Source of the DNA: Limnanthes douglasii subsp. nivea
Lineage: Eukaryota; Streptophyta; Magnoliopsida; Brassicales; Limnanthaceae
Reading direction: 5' to 3'
Assembly: GCA_036936605.1 (NCBI GenBank)
Contig: JAUPFV010000002.1
Location: 202,453,273 to 202,517,272 of the forward strand
Length of the DNA: 64,000 bases
Below the pieces are notes generated by a model. It made no database searches. It saw only the letters and a program-made list of their open reading frames with translations, and was not told where the DNA came from. The position numbers and the translations under genes are program-made. Of this stretch, positions 1 through 13,095 are shown piece by piece (the first letter of the stretch is position 1; the number at the start of each line of letters is the position of its first letter).

Positions 1-3000
1 GAATTTTCACTGTCATGGAGATTGTCACGTCATCTTAATCCTCCTCCTCATTATCATTGTAGATTTGGATAACGATCTTACTTCTGGGGATAGAATGGTT
101 AGTGTAACCTACAAAATTTTAAAATTATTAGTCTTCACGCAGATCCTATGCTAGTTTTTAGAAATTTGTGGTTGAAGTTATTGAAGCATGAGGTGAATGC
201 GTGGAATATCAATTTCTATATCTTTATCGATAGTTAGATCAAGATATATATTTAAATTTGCGATGATTTGCTTTTATGTCTACTTGATTTTGAGATTTTT
301 AGAAAAAATAATGTTCATGTAGCAAGCGCTTCAGGTTTTCTAAATGCTTAATCCCTAACAATTCATGGGTATAAAATAAAAAACAAATTCATACTAAAAA
401 CTATTGTAAAAAGAAATCTGGGCTAGAGTGCTCGACCAAACGTGGAGAATCTTATTTCGAATATGTCATTGACTAAATGGATAATAGTAGCACCCTTTGT
501 ACAATAGGTAGCATAAATAAACCACGCTAAACTCATTCCTAGTTTTTAAAGTTTTCACAAAAAATCTCATAATCCCCTATAACAAAAAATGCCAAAGAAT
601 ACATCCAGTAAGGTCGGAAAATCATTTTTATACGTGAGTCATATTCTAAAAAATTTATGTTTATATTTCTCATGTTTATAAGGGATTTAGGACTGTCATA
701 CTGTATATAACAGGCTAATAGAATAAAAAAAGAATGGAAAACTGGAAATCTGTTATATTAGATTCGATGAAATAAAAGACCAGAAAATTTTTTATTTGGA
801 ACACGCTATGGAATATATTTTAGGAAAATATTTATACGAGTTAGAATGTTTTAAAATTTATTAGGATTATAGGTATTGGTTAATATTTTCTAACATTTGA
901 TTGAGCTATTGCAACTCGTAATGAAATTGTGGTATATAAATTCATTCAAATCGCGTATGATATTTCTATTTTTACGCGGGTTCACACCACATGTAGAACG
1001 AATTAATCGTATATAGATCATTTTTGTTTATAATGTTTTCATTACTATAAATAATTCATTTTTATTGTTTTAACATATATGATAAATATATATATACCTT
1101 AAATTTATTTTATTTTTTAGATTGATATGTTTTCAAATATACCTTCGCTATAATTATAATTCATTTGGTTGCGAACCGGATGAATAAAGCAAGTGCTTTA
1201 AGAGTTTCACACTATAAACATTCAGCAACTTTAGTTAGATCTTTCCATCTTATTTGATTAACGAAAAACCCTTGAATTTGTTATGTGCTATAACTATATA
1301 TATTTTCGTAATAGTTTGGTTGTACTTTATAAATAATATAAAGACAATCTTTATGTAGTTTTTGTACTTATTTTTTCCCAATATTCCAATGTTTGAGATT
1401 ATTTTTTTTGAAAAATTATTAAATATTCTAAAATTATGTACCAAAAGAACGAATAGAATGAATATAACAGTTTGAAATTTGTTTAAATAGTTTACCGTAC
1501 ATAATTGTTCGTCGACTTGTGTTAAAATATTATTTGGCAGCGTAGATTACACTATCTGAAACATATAAATAACCGAGTCATATTATTTACCCCACTATCC
1601 ATATACTTCCATTATATATACTAAAGTATCACCCTTAGTAAAATAAAACCAAATATGAAATATAATTTGAAGTACCATAAAAATTCATATTTGATACAAG
1701 CGTTGGAGAAAATGATCAATGTCTTCAGTAAAATATTATTAGATTTTGTTGTCTTAAAAATATACTACATTTAAAGTATAAATTAATTCATCCCAAAATG
1801 ACATTCCATTGACGTGAGTAAGTTAGTCTATGGTGGTTGTTTTTGAAATGGTTGTGCATTTTTTGAGTGTTCGACCTTCCATGTGAGAAAAGACAAACCA
1901 TATAAAAAACTACTCGGTATGTTAGACTAAAATAGTTACCAAATAATAGTTCAAAGTTTTTAAGTACCATATCTTTTAAGAGAAATATTTAGATATTGTT
2001 AAGTATCAACCATAAGATATGACTACATATGAAATTGTCTTCATCTAAGTACCATAAAAAATGTCAGTGTTGTTTGATGTTAATTTTTTAATGTTTTTTA
2101 TTATGATATGACGTGTATATTTTTATTCAGTTATTACGCACCACTTATAATAGTTTGATTTATTTAAATAATTTTATTTTGAAGAAATAATTATGGCAAG
2201 AAAAATAATTACAAATTATCAACTCTTTACACCTATTATGGGGATGCGATGCAAACAAAATGGTTACATCTCATGCGGTGCACCTCCATTTTCAATATGT
2301 ATCATATGGTATATCTAATATATTTACAAGCATATCTCCTAATAAAATTTGATTTCATCATTAATTTGACATTTAGGTAATACTGTATAGACTAAATGTG
2401 ATATGTTATGAATATGCTCAAACTATCGCACGATATGTTTAAGACAATATCCTTCAATATTTCAAATGAATGCAACTTCATGTTCATATATGTAGTTCGT
2501 GCAATTTTTCTATGATTGCATGCATATTTGTACGAATTGAATTTAACGTAATACTTCAAACGAATTTTTTGATGAGTTCATGATGAACTAAAATAGTTTT
2601 TGCGACTTCATAAAATAGTAAAAGTAAAAAGTAATGAAATTTTGTATTAAAAATTAATCTATATTTATCTCTCAAAATATTTAGATCGTATGTATGTACG
2701 ATGCATGACCAAAGCTATTTTCTTTCGTACCGATTTTAGTTAGAAAATATATAAAAAATGACAAAGTAATCGGAAAACCAATGTATATAAGATTCATTAA
2801 CCTTTGTAAATAGTCGTAAATTCATCTCTTTAAAATCCCAATAAAACGGAAAATTTATTTCATATCATGAAGCAATATTTCATAAAGACTGTGGTATGTA
2901 AATGCCAATACGACGACACACGAATTTTAGCGACTCAAGATTCACGAGTACTCATATAAATTAATACAAAACAAATAAATATATTTTTGAAATTTGTTGG

Positions 3001-4436
3001 TGAAGATAGATGAACCAAGTAGTTACCGAAAAAGTATGTACAAATTGCGAAGGCAACACTAGCTGCATCGCAAGTAAAACTATCCATAACATCAAATCCA
3101 AAAATATTTCACACAAACATGTATGATGAAGCATGATTTTGCTTTTTCTAACAAATCATTTAGATAAGAAGTGCAATAAATAATTTATATCACACCACAC
3201 AAACAATAATCGAACTCAATTATTCAAAAAAATTAGTCAAATACATTAATTACATACAACACAAACCAACTGATTGTATTTATATAATTTATCTCGAACA
3301 CATAATTTATATATCACATTATTAAGAAGTACAAATATACAATTCAAATATACTTACACCTCCTTACAAATCATTATATTTCGCGTGTTGTTTATATATT
3401 TTATCTTAGTTCTACAAAATAAGAACATAAATGAGTACTTCATCGGAAAAAATACCATTGTATGGTGATATTTTTCAAAAAATAAATTATACACATTGTT
3501 TAATGCTCCTCCTATCTTAGGGTTTAAAGGAAAAGCCATCGTCTATTTTGTTTGCATAATAGCAAATATGTAGACGTGTCTTAAATGAAATGAGGGGTTG
3601 TATGTTGCATCCATCATTTGCAACCACTGAATATCTCGCATCTGGTTCATCAACGTCAATAGTGTTATCTCTAAAAACTCGTTAGTATTTTCGATATATA
3701 AGGAACCATCTGGTCATAAAAAAACAAAGAAATATTTATTTTATTAGATAGATTTGAAATGGAAAACACATGTAATAAATTAACACTTGTAATCTCAAAA
3801 TGCAATTTAACAATTATTTTACAAATTTTAATATTCAATCAAATATAAACCAAACATATAACTATAGCAAAGCACCTAAAATAAATATATGATCGACAAA
3901 CAAGTTTCATACATGTTAGTTTAAAATGAATGAATATTTTGCACATAATAATCAAAATATTCACTCATTTTTAACCAATATGTACGAAATAATTCGACAT
4001 ATTTGCACAACTTGGTTAAAATATGTTCATCGTCTTTCCAAGATTTGGACGAAAATGTATGTGTTTTGCAAAACACACACGAAAATATATGTACATCTCG
4101 TATGGTCTGCGATGATGTTTATCATATTCACATGATCTATGAATGTACATTATAAAGTTGTAAAAAAAGTTGTTAACAACCAACATATTATCTTTAAAAA
4201 GGTGTCACAAAAAATAAATCACATAATAACTAATACCAAAAACTTCAAAAGAAAAATATTGATTTTCTTGATATTTAGCTTTACCATATTGGAGAATTGA
4301 ACAAACATATTTACACGAAGAATAACTACAAAAATTATATAAAAAAAACCAAAATGATTACCTTGGCATAATTTTGTATATAGAAAATGTTTTAGGATTA
4401 GAATGAAAAAGAAAACAAAATATATTTTTTGTAACA
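1..4436. other. AT-rich intergenic DNA, no gene seen
   Basis: All open frames here are shorter than about 85 codons, low in complexity and rich in Ile, Asn, Lys and Tyr, as expected by chance in AT-rich DNA. I see no splice-linked coding exons, protein motif, RNA gene or recognisable transposon. The segment ends at the target-site duplication of the Mutator-like element that follows. Confidence 0.6.
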
Positions 4437-4445
4437 TAATAGTTA
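4437..4445. repeat. Left target-site duplication of the MULE
   Basis: The 9 bp TAATAGTTA directly precede the left terminal repeat. They match TAATATTTA directly after the right end at 8 of 9 positions. Confidence 0.6.
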
Positions 4446-4481
4446 GGGAAATTGCACCTAAATACTTACTCAACTATTATA
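4446..4481 (+). repeat. Left terminal inverted repeat of the MULE
   Basis: About 36 bp beginning GGGAAATTGCACC. It aligns, with scattered mismatches and a small gap, to the reverse complement of 15162-15196. The shared core is GAAA, then AC, then TAAATAC, ACT and AACTA. Confidence 0.6.
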
Positions 4482-4592
4482 CTGTCATCTAATACCCAAG
4501 TTTCTTTTTATTACTACTTAATACCCGTCTCAACTATTTAACTCACACTTAATACCCAACATTTTTTAATACCCACACTACCCTCTACCAAC

Positions 4593-4600
4593 TATATAAG
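4593..4600 (+). promoter_or_regulatory. TATA box of the MULE transposase gene (predicted)
   Basis: TATATAAG lies 147 bp inside the left end and points toward the transposase. A matching TATA stretch facing inward lies near the right end, so each end appears to carry the promoter of one of the two convergent genes. This is inferred from motif and position only. Confidence 0.4.
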
Positions 4601-5120
4601 GAGAAATTTAAGTTTTATTCCCCCTTTATAGATTTTAAAGATTTGAAAATTTGAAGCCGCTTTCTAACCACCTAACCCTATGGCCAACAAAAAACACCAT
4701 GAACCACCAAGAATCCACAATTTTTAGGTTATCGACGAGTTTAAGGTCAAATTTTTGTAATCTCGATATAAATGCATCTAAGTATTGTTTTGTACGTACA
4801 TAAGTTGACCATACGCTCATGGTATTTTTCTTCCTCTGGTTGTTTCATCCTATGTGTTTCTTGTAGCTACTGGTTTTCTTACTACTGATTGCGAGGTTAT
4901 TTCTTGATTTTTTGGGTTAAAGTATGTCTTTTTTAGTGGTTTGTGAGCCAGTATAACCTAATCGACTGTTTTCTCTATTTTTTTAACGAATGTTTGAGTA
5001 TTATGAAAACCTAAAGCCTTAATCACTGTTTAATTAGTTATATACTGTTTCTATTGTAATGATGTTTTTTAGCATAAAACAATATATAGACTAGGAGTTA
5101 TAGGTGTCCAGGTATGCCTG

Positions 5121-5880
5121 AGAGAGGATGCGAGTTGTTTGAGAAATGATACAAATTGTTTGATATTTTTACGTGTAGAAGATGCGAGTTGTTTGGATGA
5201 GGATGTGAAATATTTGAGTTTTTTACCTGTAGAAGATGCGCGTTGCTTGCATTATGGGAACGCGAGTTGTTTGTTTTTTCCATTGCGAGTTGTATGGCTA
5301 ATTAAAATAGATCCCGAGAGTTGTGTATACTATTGCATGTTCTTTGTATAATATTTAAAATGCGAGTTGTATACAATATATCAAGAAACTGAGAGTTACA
5401 TTGATAACATTTAATATTGCGAGTTGTATGGCTAATTGAATCGGAACGTGAGAGTTGTGTATATTATTGCGTGTTTTTTGTATAATAGTAACAATGCGAG
5501 CTGTGTACATTATATTGAGAAATTGGGAGTTGCATTGATAACATTTGATATTGCGAGTTATATAGCTAATTATAACATGACTGACTATATACTATTGCAT
5601 GTTCTGTGTATAATATCGACAATGTGATTTGTGTACAATCTATTGAGAGAATTGAGAGCTGCATTTATAAAAAAAATTATTATGACTTGTACATCGAATT
5701 AAAATAGAACTGAGAGTTGTATATACTATTGTGTGTTCTTTATATAATATTGACAATGCAATTTGTGTATATTTTATTAAGATAATTAAGAGTTGCATTG
5801 ATAACATCTTATACTATGAGTTGTTCAATTAGTGTAGTGTGAGTTGTTCATTTACGATATTGTGAGTTGTTATTTATTAC
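5121..5880 (+). repeat. GAGTTGTTT repeat block A (MULE left arm)
   Basis: The motif GCGAGTTGTTT and close variants (GAGTTGTAT, GAGTTGCAT, AAATTGTTT) recur roughly every 25-60 bp, always in this orientation. Within it a longer unit of about 110-130 bp repeats three to four times near 5.28-5.78 kb, recognisable by GTTGTGTATACTATTG and TTGATAACATTT. Small open frames across the block are by-products of the repeats. Confidence 0.75.
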
Positions 5881-6005
5881 TAACTTACCTATTGGTATGT
5901 GTATGCCACGTGACTGCTTTATAATTGTTCAATGCGGGGTAAGATATATCAAAAGCATGCGTGACTTTCACGGAGTTTGAAAACTTTCAAAGTATCCAAG
6001 AGTAC

Positions 6006-8540
6006 ATGGAAAGCAGATGGGAGGAGCTGATTAGAGGTAACTACATTATTGCCTACTCCTGCGGGGATCACAAGAATTGTTTCTTTAATAATGAAAAAGA
6101 TTTTGTTGGTTTAGAATTATATCTTAATTTATAGCGTTTAAGACAGGTTACTTTTGTTATAGAACAACAAGTCCTTGATAAAGGTTTTGGTGATAAGGTT
6201 TATGGTCAAAAGCTTAAATAACCTAGCATAAGTTTGGGATAACCCTCTCATAATCAATTAACTAGCGGGAATAGTAGTAACGGTTTAGTTAATTCTGATC
6301 AGATAAAAAACAATTTGCCACTACTAGTTGGGTTGATGCTATCACAGGTGTTGGTCAAACTTTTAAAGAAGGTATTGCAGCTCTAAGGTTATCTTTATGC
6401 CCATATGTTTTAGAGCTTAGTTTTTCTTTCAAATACATGCATACTACAACAACCAAGATCAGTGCTTATTGTGAATAAATTCACAAACAGGTGCAAATAG
6501 AGACTTTATGCATCAATTAATTCTGGCACCGGCTTAATGATGATTAAGAGGTAAGTTGTACACCATACTTGCAATCCTGTTTACTCTAAAAAACATAAGA
6601 GGAATAGGCATTGACATCGAATTTGATTGCGGAGGAAATTCATGATTCTATCCGGACATGTCATTGGTTGACAACTAAAATCATACAATCGTCTGTCAAA
6701 CAAGACTACTGTTTAGATATCTCTTATCATCTGTCATAAAATGTTTTAAAGAAGTAACAAAGAGGAATTTTTGGAGATGGTTCAAGTTCTTTTAATTTAC
6801 TAAGGGGGTAGTTCTAACGATTGAAGAGCCGTGATATTACTACCGAGTGCCAGTTGGAATTATCAACTGAAAACATCTTTAAACGTTGTTCTATAGCATT
6901 CGGTTCATGTATTCAAGGTTTCCATTCATGCCGTCTGATGTTGTATGTCGATGAAATGTTCTTAAATGGCAAGTATAAGGGTGTATTATTTTCCTATGTA
7001 GGAAAGGACGACATGAACGGTTAGTTTCATACTTTTCTTATAATTCGATGGATTGCAAGAATTGTTTTAAAATTATAAAATACAAATTGCGAATTGTTTA
7101 TGAACCTAGTGCTAGTTGTTTCCGTACAATATATTCATGCGAGTTGTTTGACTTATAGTCAGCATATGATGAATATGAGTGTTCTTTGCACTAGCAAGTC
7201 TGAGTTGTTTATTACAATATACACATGCGAGTTGTGTGAGTTATATTTTGTATACAAATATTAGAGTTCTAACTTTACCAAATGCGAATTCTGTCCATTA
7301 TAATATAATGTAATTCGAGTTGCTTTGTAACATATATTGCAGGTTACTTTCTAATATATATTGCAAGTTGTTTCGGTTATGGTATAACGGTCTTGTGAGT
7401 TCTTTTACAATTGACTTTACGGTTTGTGTAAACCATTTCACCATGCTTGTCTTGTATTTCAGGACTATTCCCTGTTGCATTTGCAATCGTGAGTACTGAG
7501 GATTCTGACAATTGGTTGTGGTTTTTGGAGTGCTTGAAACCTCATTGTTTGGAGCACCAAATCACATTTATTTTTTATCGTCACCCTGGTATCATTAATG
7601 TTGTTTATGTCTTGTATCCAAACTGTTATCATGCATATATTTATTTCTATCTTGATCAGAATTTGAGAACTGCTCTGGATCACACTAACATAGACTATAA
7701 TTCTAGGATACTATTTTTCTTCAATCCTCTTGCTTATGCTCCCACTCAAGATCTTTTTAAGGATATACTAACAGATTTTCTATGTGAAGGTGGTAACAGA
7801 ATAAAAACATTTCTTGAAAATTTACCTCCGGATAAGTATATGTAGGTATTTGTTAAATGGAAATGATACGGAGCTATGGCTTCTACTGCGGCCGAATCTT
7901 TTAACACACATATAAATACTATTGCGGCCTACCTATTATTGAATCCATACACATGATTAGAGTCTTGCTTATGACTTAATTTTCACAACGATATCAAGAG
8001 GCGCTAAGCTGGAGTACTAATTTATGCCTCGAGTATGACAAGAAGCTAAAGCATAATTTTGAAAAATACCGAACTTGGGTAGTCCGTAAGTCTTCAGCAG
8101 TCGTGTTTGAAGTGTTTCCAGACCATGTAATGGTTGTTAATATGCTAGATTTCAAATGTTTATTGCGGTGCATGGAAACAATAGTGTTTTCCATGTCCAC
8201 ACGCTTTAGCGGCAATATAGTCTACCCAACAAGATCTTCTTACGATAATAGAGGTGTTCTTCACTGTTAAGAAGTACAGGTCACGTTACTCTTTCATCAT
8301 ACCGGCGATAATTGATTTAGGCGAAAGACCAATCTCTAACGATTCATCGGAGCTGGAAATTCTGCCTCTCAATGTGAAAAGAAACCCCGTAAGGCCTAAG
8401 AAAAAATAAATCCAGGAGAAGCGACAACCAACTAGTTGAGGTGTGGCCGTTGTTCGAAAGCATGTCATAACAGGAGGACTTGTGAGGTTCCAGTTTAAAG
8501 ATCGATCTGTTTGGACATTAATCTGCCTTATTTGCGAGTT
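6006..8540 (+). pseudogene. MULE (MuDR-type) transposase, decayed, two exons
   Basis: The protein would cut and join the element's ends in the nucleus. The N-terminal MuDR-like region near 6.45-6.60 kb shows CKWRLYASINSGTG and later HTCNPVYSKKHKR. The catalytic core begins near 6.85 kb with FKRCSIAFGSCIQGF and LMLYVDEMF, whose D is the first catalytic residue. A clean GT-AG intron (7020-7462) joins G|GA in phase to GLFPVAFAIVSTED. At the second catalytic position families have SDRH, but here it reads FYRH, so that Asp is lost. Downstream are a helical region (AAESFNTHI) and a CCHC knuckle CGRCSKACHNRRTC at 8442-8483. Several frameshifts and stops lie at both ends. The family is certain; activity is excluded for this copy. 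Confidence 0.85.
7020..7462 (+). repeat. GAGTTGTTT repeat block B, forming the transposase intron
   Basis: The 443-bp segment between the two transposase coding blocks starts with GTTAGT and ends with TTGTATTTCAG. It restores the phase exactly, so it is an intron. From about 7085 onward it holds a dozen or so variants of the GAGTTGTTT motif (CGAATTGTTT, CTAGTTGTTT, CGAGTTGTTT, CAAGTTGTTT), all on the + strand. Confidence 0.75.
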
Positions 8541-9075
8541 ATTTGTTTTTCTCAATGCGAATTGTTTACTACAGACCTTTACGAGTTGTTTACATTAAAA
8601 TGTGAAAATGTGAGCTGTTTGTATACTGAGATAATGAGTGTTCTTTGTATATAAAAAATATCATCTGCGAGTTGTTAATATTCATATTGTGAATTGTGTA
8701 CTTACCGTTGAGGAAATGGAAGTTGTTTGTATGTCCTTCCTACGAGTCTTCCCTATATATTAGTCTCAACCATTTGCGAGTTCTTTGTAAGTTTAATATG
8801 TTGGTTTCCTAACGAGCTGTTTGGATATTACTATGTTGTGAGTTCTTTATAATTGAAATGTTAACATTGGTATGTACACAACTAGAAGGAGTTATTTGTA
8901 TATTACTATCATGAGAGTAGTTTTTATTGAGATTCAGAGAGTTATTTTTAATAAGATACAACGAGGTGTTTGAAATGAGGTTCAACATTTTGTTTGCAAT
9001 GAGATTCAGAGAGTTGTTTAGGATAAGATGCAGAGAGTTCTTTTTAATTAGAAAACACGAGTTGTTATGGATAAT
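8520..9075 (+). repeat. GAGTTGTTT repeat block C
   Basis: Directly after the transposase zinc knuckle the motif resumes: GCGAGTTATTTG, GCGAATTGTTTA, ACGAGTTGTTTA, GCGAGTTGTTAAT, GCGAGTTCTTTG and others. Near 8.93-9.06 kb a related unit, GATTCAGAGAGTT or GATGCAGAGAGTT, recurs at short spacing. Confidence 0.7.
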
Positions 9076-9179
9076 GAACCACTGCTATTAACCATCATAA
9101 ACTTTTTACACTAATAAAAGGTTTATACAAAAAATATATTAGAATACCATAATAGCCTTCTTGTATTCAACCCTTCTAA

Positions 9180-9620
9180 AACAATACTACTATATTTAGG
9201 GTTGGTCAGTTTGCATGCAAAAAAAAAGCAGTAACAATCTGCCATCACTAGAAGAGTCTTCATCTTTATACTCCTCTTCACGTTCATCGTTAACATCTTC
9301 ATGCAGATCATCCTCATCATCTACCTTCATCTCATGGGCCTCCTCCGACGTACCAACATCTTCCTCCTCTTCTTATATCTTCTCCCTCTTTATTTTCTTG
9401 TCTGTTACCTTGGTTGGTTGAGAGTCACCCACTAGCTCAACCAACTCAACTCACCTAGACTCAGCAAACATGTAGTCGAGATCAAAGTCTAGTACAAAGG
9501 TTGGGCTGTCGGGGGGTGCCACCAGAGAGATTAACTCGAAGCTTCTGTTGGTTGTGATGGAATACCACGAGTCGCTTAAGGAACCAAAACTAGAAATGGT
9601 AATTGGAGTTGAAGATGTGT
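9180..9620 (-). pseudogene. Acidic C-terminal exon of a MULE-borne gene, decayed
   Basis: Read on the - strand, this stretch encodes a hydrophilic protein piece that becomes strongly acidic, with segments such as EEEEDVGTSEEAHEMKVDDE and HEDVNDEREEEYKDEDSSSD. At least two stops interrupt it. It lies downstream of the other - strand exons of the element, so it is probably the tail of the same gene or a second small gene. The serine-rich reading on the opposite strand is its shadow. No catalytic domain is visible. Confidence 0.4.
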
Positions 9621-9879
9621 TGATTTTTTTATTTTAAGAGTCTATCTTTTAATTACCTCATGGTTACTAATATTTATAGGAAGTAGTGGTGTCCTATTGA
9701 AGTTGTAGTGGTGACTATGGTAATGATTAAATCCTTCTCTGTCAAATCAGTAATAAATTGGTTGGCATGATTAGATGGTGTTTTGCGTGCTCAATGCATA
9801 TACCACTTATCAAGGCAGACGATCAAGGCATTTCGTATTTATTGAGATTTTGTGAATTGTAATATAAATTTCCAAGCGT

Positions 9880-10110
9880 TGTTATGTAATTATACTTAAT
9901 GTATATCGAGTTGTTAAGTATACATTCACGTAGATATTGTGAATTGTTATGCTGAGCTCAATAGTGAGAGTTTTTAACTACTACACAAACGTGAATTATT
10001 TAGTAGTAAATTTTTGTACACGTTGTGAATTGTTATGTCAAACTCAATGGCGAGAGTTGTTAATTGTGACACAAGCGTGAATTGTTTAGAGCTAAAATAC
10101 ATAACCGTTT
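9880..10110 (+). repeat. GAGTTGTTT repeat block D
   Basis: Variants including TGTGAATTGTTATG, ATAGTGAGAGTTTTTAAC, GTGAATTATTTAG and GCGAGAGTTGTTAATTG recur about every 25-60 bp on +. A unit of about 85-90 bp is duplicated around 9.94 and 10.03 kb. Confidence 0.65.
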
Positions 10111-11089
10111 GTAATTTTTTTTGTACGACGAACCTGAGTGTTGTGCTAAATTACCAAGACTAATATATATATACCAAAATATTCCAAGCAATATATGTAC
10201 ACCGAAAAAATCCCAACCAATATACTTCTAGATTTTCCTCGTCTTCTCTGCTTTTAATTTGAATTATTTTTTAATATTTACGGACATCGATCAGTTCTAC
10301 TGTTGGTGTAGTCTTTGGCCAATCAGTGAGAATTACCGGTGCTAGTGTCGCTGGAGCTTCTAAAATACTTACCTCTTCCATCAGTTTCTGTTTCGGGCTC
10401 AGTAGATTAAAATTATGCAGCATGTCATCCTCTTCCACTGTCTTTTCCCTTGACTTGAACATATAAAGGTGAGTGTTAAATTATAAAATCCTAATTACAC
10501 ACATTTTATTTATAATTATTTAAAAATTCACTTACCACACCATCTGCGACGAGCAATGTTATTGACTCATCTGTAAACTTCTCAGCATCACCAGCTTGAT
10601 AAAGTTTATTAATCGCATCATCCGACATATTCTCCAAAGTCCGTTGTATCATAAGAACGAACTCAACATTATTAACTTCATCTAAAAACGACTGTGTAAC
10701 TTGCGAGTAATAACCATTAAAAAATACATTTGGTACTGTTTTATTGTGCGTATCAAAATATTCTGAAACTTGTCCTTCTCTATTTTCTGGTTGATTCAGT
10801 ACTGGTTAATAACTGCTGCTTGGTGCACTGGTTCCCACTTTACGTAGGCCATTTTTTGGTGTTCAGTTACCTATCTGTATCGCTGTTAAGTTCTACTAGT
10901 GCTTCTTGATGGCTGAGTAGTTCTGACTTCTTACAGGGTTGGCTGACTCTGAATCTTCCGATGGTACAGGTTGTGCTTTATCGTTTGTGTTATCCTTTCA
11001 CTTTTTAACAAGAATTGGTGTTGTTGTTGTTTCCTTAATGTTGTTGTTCTTGTTGAGGTTGTTGTTGGTCGGCCTGCTGTTTCATATCA

Positions 11090-11540
11090 AACATGAGAGT
11101 TCTTTGCACTAACAAAACAACTGAAAGTTCTTTGCAATCATACAATGCGAGTTCTTCAAAACCATACATGCATCGCATGAATTGTATGTTTTTTAAAACA
11201 TGAGACTTATTTGAAAATGCATATTTTGTGAGTTTGTTAGTATGAGACTAACGAGAGTTGTTTTAAATGCATACCACGAGAGTTTTTTAAAATACACAAT
11301 CACATGAATATGTGAGTTGTTTAAAATACAAAATCACATAAATATGTGAGTTGTTTGTAACACAAATAACTCGAGTTGTTTCAAATAGACCAGCACTAAG
11401 AAAATGTGAGTTGTTTGTAACAGAAACAACGAAAGTTGTTTGGAAAATATACCACGAGAGTTGTTTGAAAAACATATCAGGAGAGTTGTTTACAAAAAAT
11501 ATTTTGCAATGTTTTTTCAAATACATACATGATAGTTATT
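11090..11540 (+). repeat. GAGTTGTTT repeat block E
   Basis: TGTGAGTTGTTTAAAATAC, TGTGAGTTGTTTGTAACAC, CTCGAGTTGTTTCAAATAG, GAAAGTTGTTTGG and GAGAGTTGTTTACA occur here at about 25-60 bp spacing on +. The block lies between coding pieces of the antisense gene, so it is probably intronic with respect to that gene. Confidence 0.7.
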
Positions 11541-12889
11541 TTAAAATACTAGCCCTGCTAATTATTTTTTTTAAAAAAAAACAACGTAACAAAGATTAGC
11601 AACCCAACATTTTTGCTACTCTATATAATATCAATTAAGACATAATATATCACAAAATTTATTCACGTAGTTGTATCTTAATGTGCTTCGGATCCACTTA
11701 CATCTTCACGACCTTCTGCATTCGTCAGTCCAGATTCTTCGGCTGTCACTTCTTTCTCACGAGCTTCTTCCTCCTTCGTCCTATATTTTTTGCAGCCTCC
11801 TTTCTCTTGCATGTGAGGTACGAGCTGTCACTCATTTTTCTGCGCCTTCTTTGGAAGGGACTCATCTGTTTCCGTCTTCTTTGGAGGACTCAGACCTGTC
11901 ATTTCCTCATTTGGATGAAGAGACTTGTGTGTATGTCTCTCCGTTTTGTCTGTCTCTATGGTGAGCACTAACTCAAACTGTCTGGGTTCAGATGGCACGT
12001 CCGCCGCCTTTTTAGAAACCACTAGTTCTGCAGGACAATAAGTTGTATCGTCCTTTTCAGGTACAACAGATGGTACCCGTACAGGTGAATGATTTTCATC
12101 ACGTCATTCTCCTCTGGTAGTACTTAATCAAAATTTTCAGCCTCCTACATTTGCCTGTCATGATTTAGTTTCTTTTCCTGCATTTCATATCGCACAAGTG
12201 CCTGCATTTCAGTGGACCCCACTTTTGTTGATAGTGTCAGTCGCCTGTTTATTCTCCTTTGCAGGGCTTCCAGTGGAGTAAAAAAACAACGAGACAACAT
12301 TGCGAAGTTATTGTTCTTCAAGTGCTGCTACCTTCGACCGTAACTCTTCAATCTGCGACACTAATACCATAACTATTATAATTTCTTAAGTGTGAACTAA
12401 AATAATTAACGATATATAACAAGGCTCAAGCATATACTTACTTCTTTCGTCTATCTTTCAAGCTTCCGCTCATACTTATTCTTATCGGTAGAAGTCTTCA
12501 ATCTCTTTATTTTTTCTTTGAATTTCGTCTTCTTTGGAGTATCTTGTCTGTGTTTAGGCACAAAACGACCGAGTGTTTCACCAATACTTTCATCTCTTAC
12601 GTCCATGGTCTGCGGTAGGGATGTCTGGGTTGGTGTTGATGTAATTGTTGTTCTGGTGACTGTCTATGGTTGGTATCTGGTTGAGATATCCTGATTAGAG
12701 TCTTGTGGTGTTTGTGGTTCCTTTTTCCTTGTTTTTGAGGCTGTGATTTTCTCCTTTTTACTCATTCTTTCTTCCGGTAAAACTGGTGCATCATCAGGAT
12801 CTTTATTTCCTCATACTCTTTCGAATGCTTCTATTTCAGCCTCTATTAAACATAGGGCAACCTTCACAACCTACCAGGGGAATAATGTT

Positions 12890-13095
12890 AATACATGAAC
12901 GCGGGTTGTTTAATACCATACACAGATACTACGAATTGTTTGTGGTAACACAACACGGGAGGTTAATATTAGCAAAATGAATGCGAGTTGTGTTTTAGAC
13001 ATAGTGCAAATTGTTTGTAAATGGATAGAGAGAGTTGTTTGGAAACAGTTTCGACGAGTTCTTTATAACTAGATTCTGAGAGTTGTTGTATCATC
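12890..13095 (+). repeat. GAGTTGTTT repeat block F
   Basis: Motif variants GCGGGTTGTTTAAT, ACGAATTGTTTGTG, GCGAGTTGTGTTTT, GCAAATTGTTTGT, GAGAGTTGTTTGG and ACGAGTTCTTTAT fill this interval between two antisense-gene coding pieces. Confidence 0.65.

Noticed and set aside
9215..9421. A serine-rich ORF on +.
   Set aside because: It is the mirror of an acidic, Glu/Asp-rich - strand exon (GAA, GAT and GAG read in reverse give Ser and Leu codons).
11287..11599. Overlapping ORFs on both strands with repeated NNSH or SCLKN words.
   Set aside because: They are translations of the GAGTTGTTT tandem-like repeat and have no other support.
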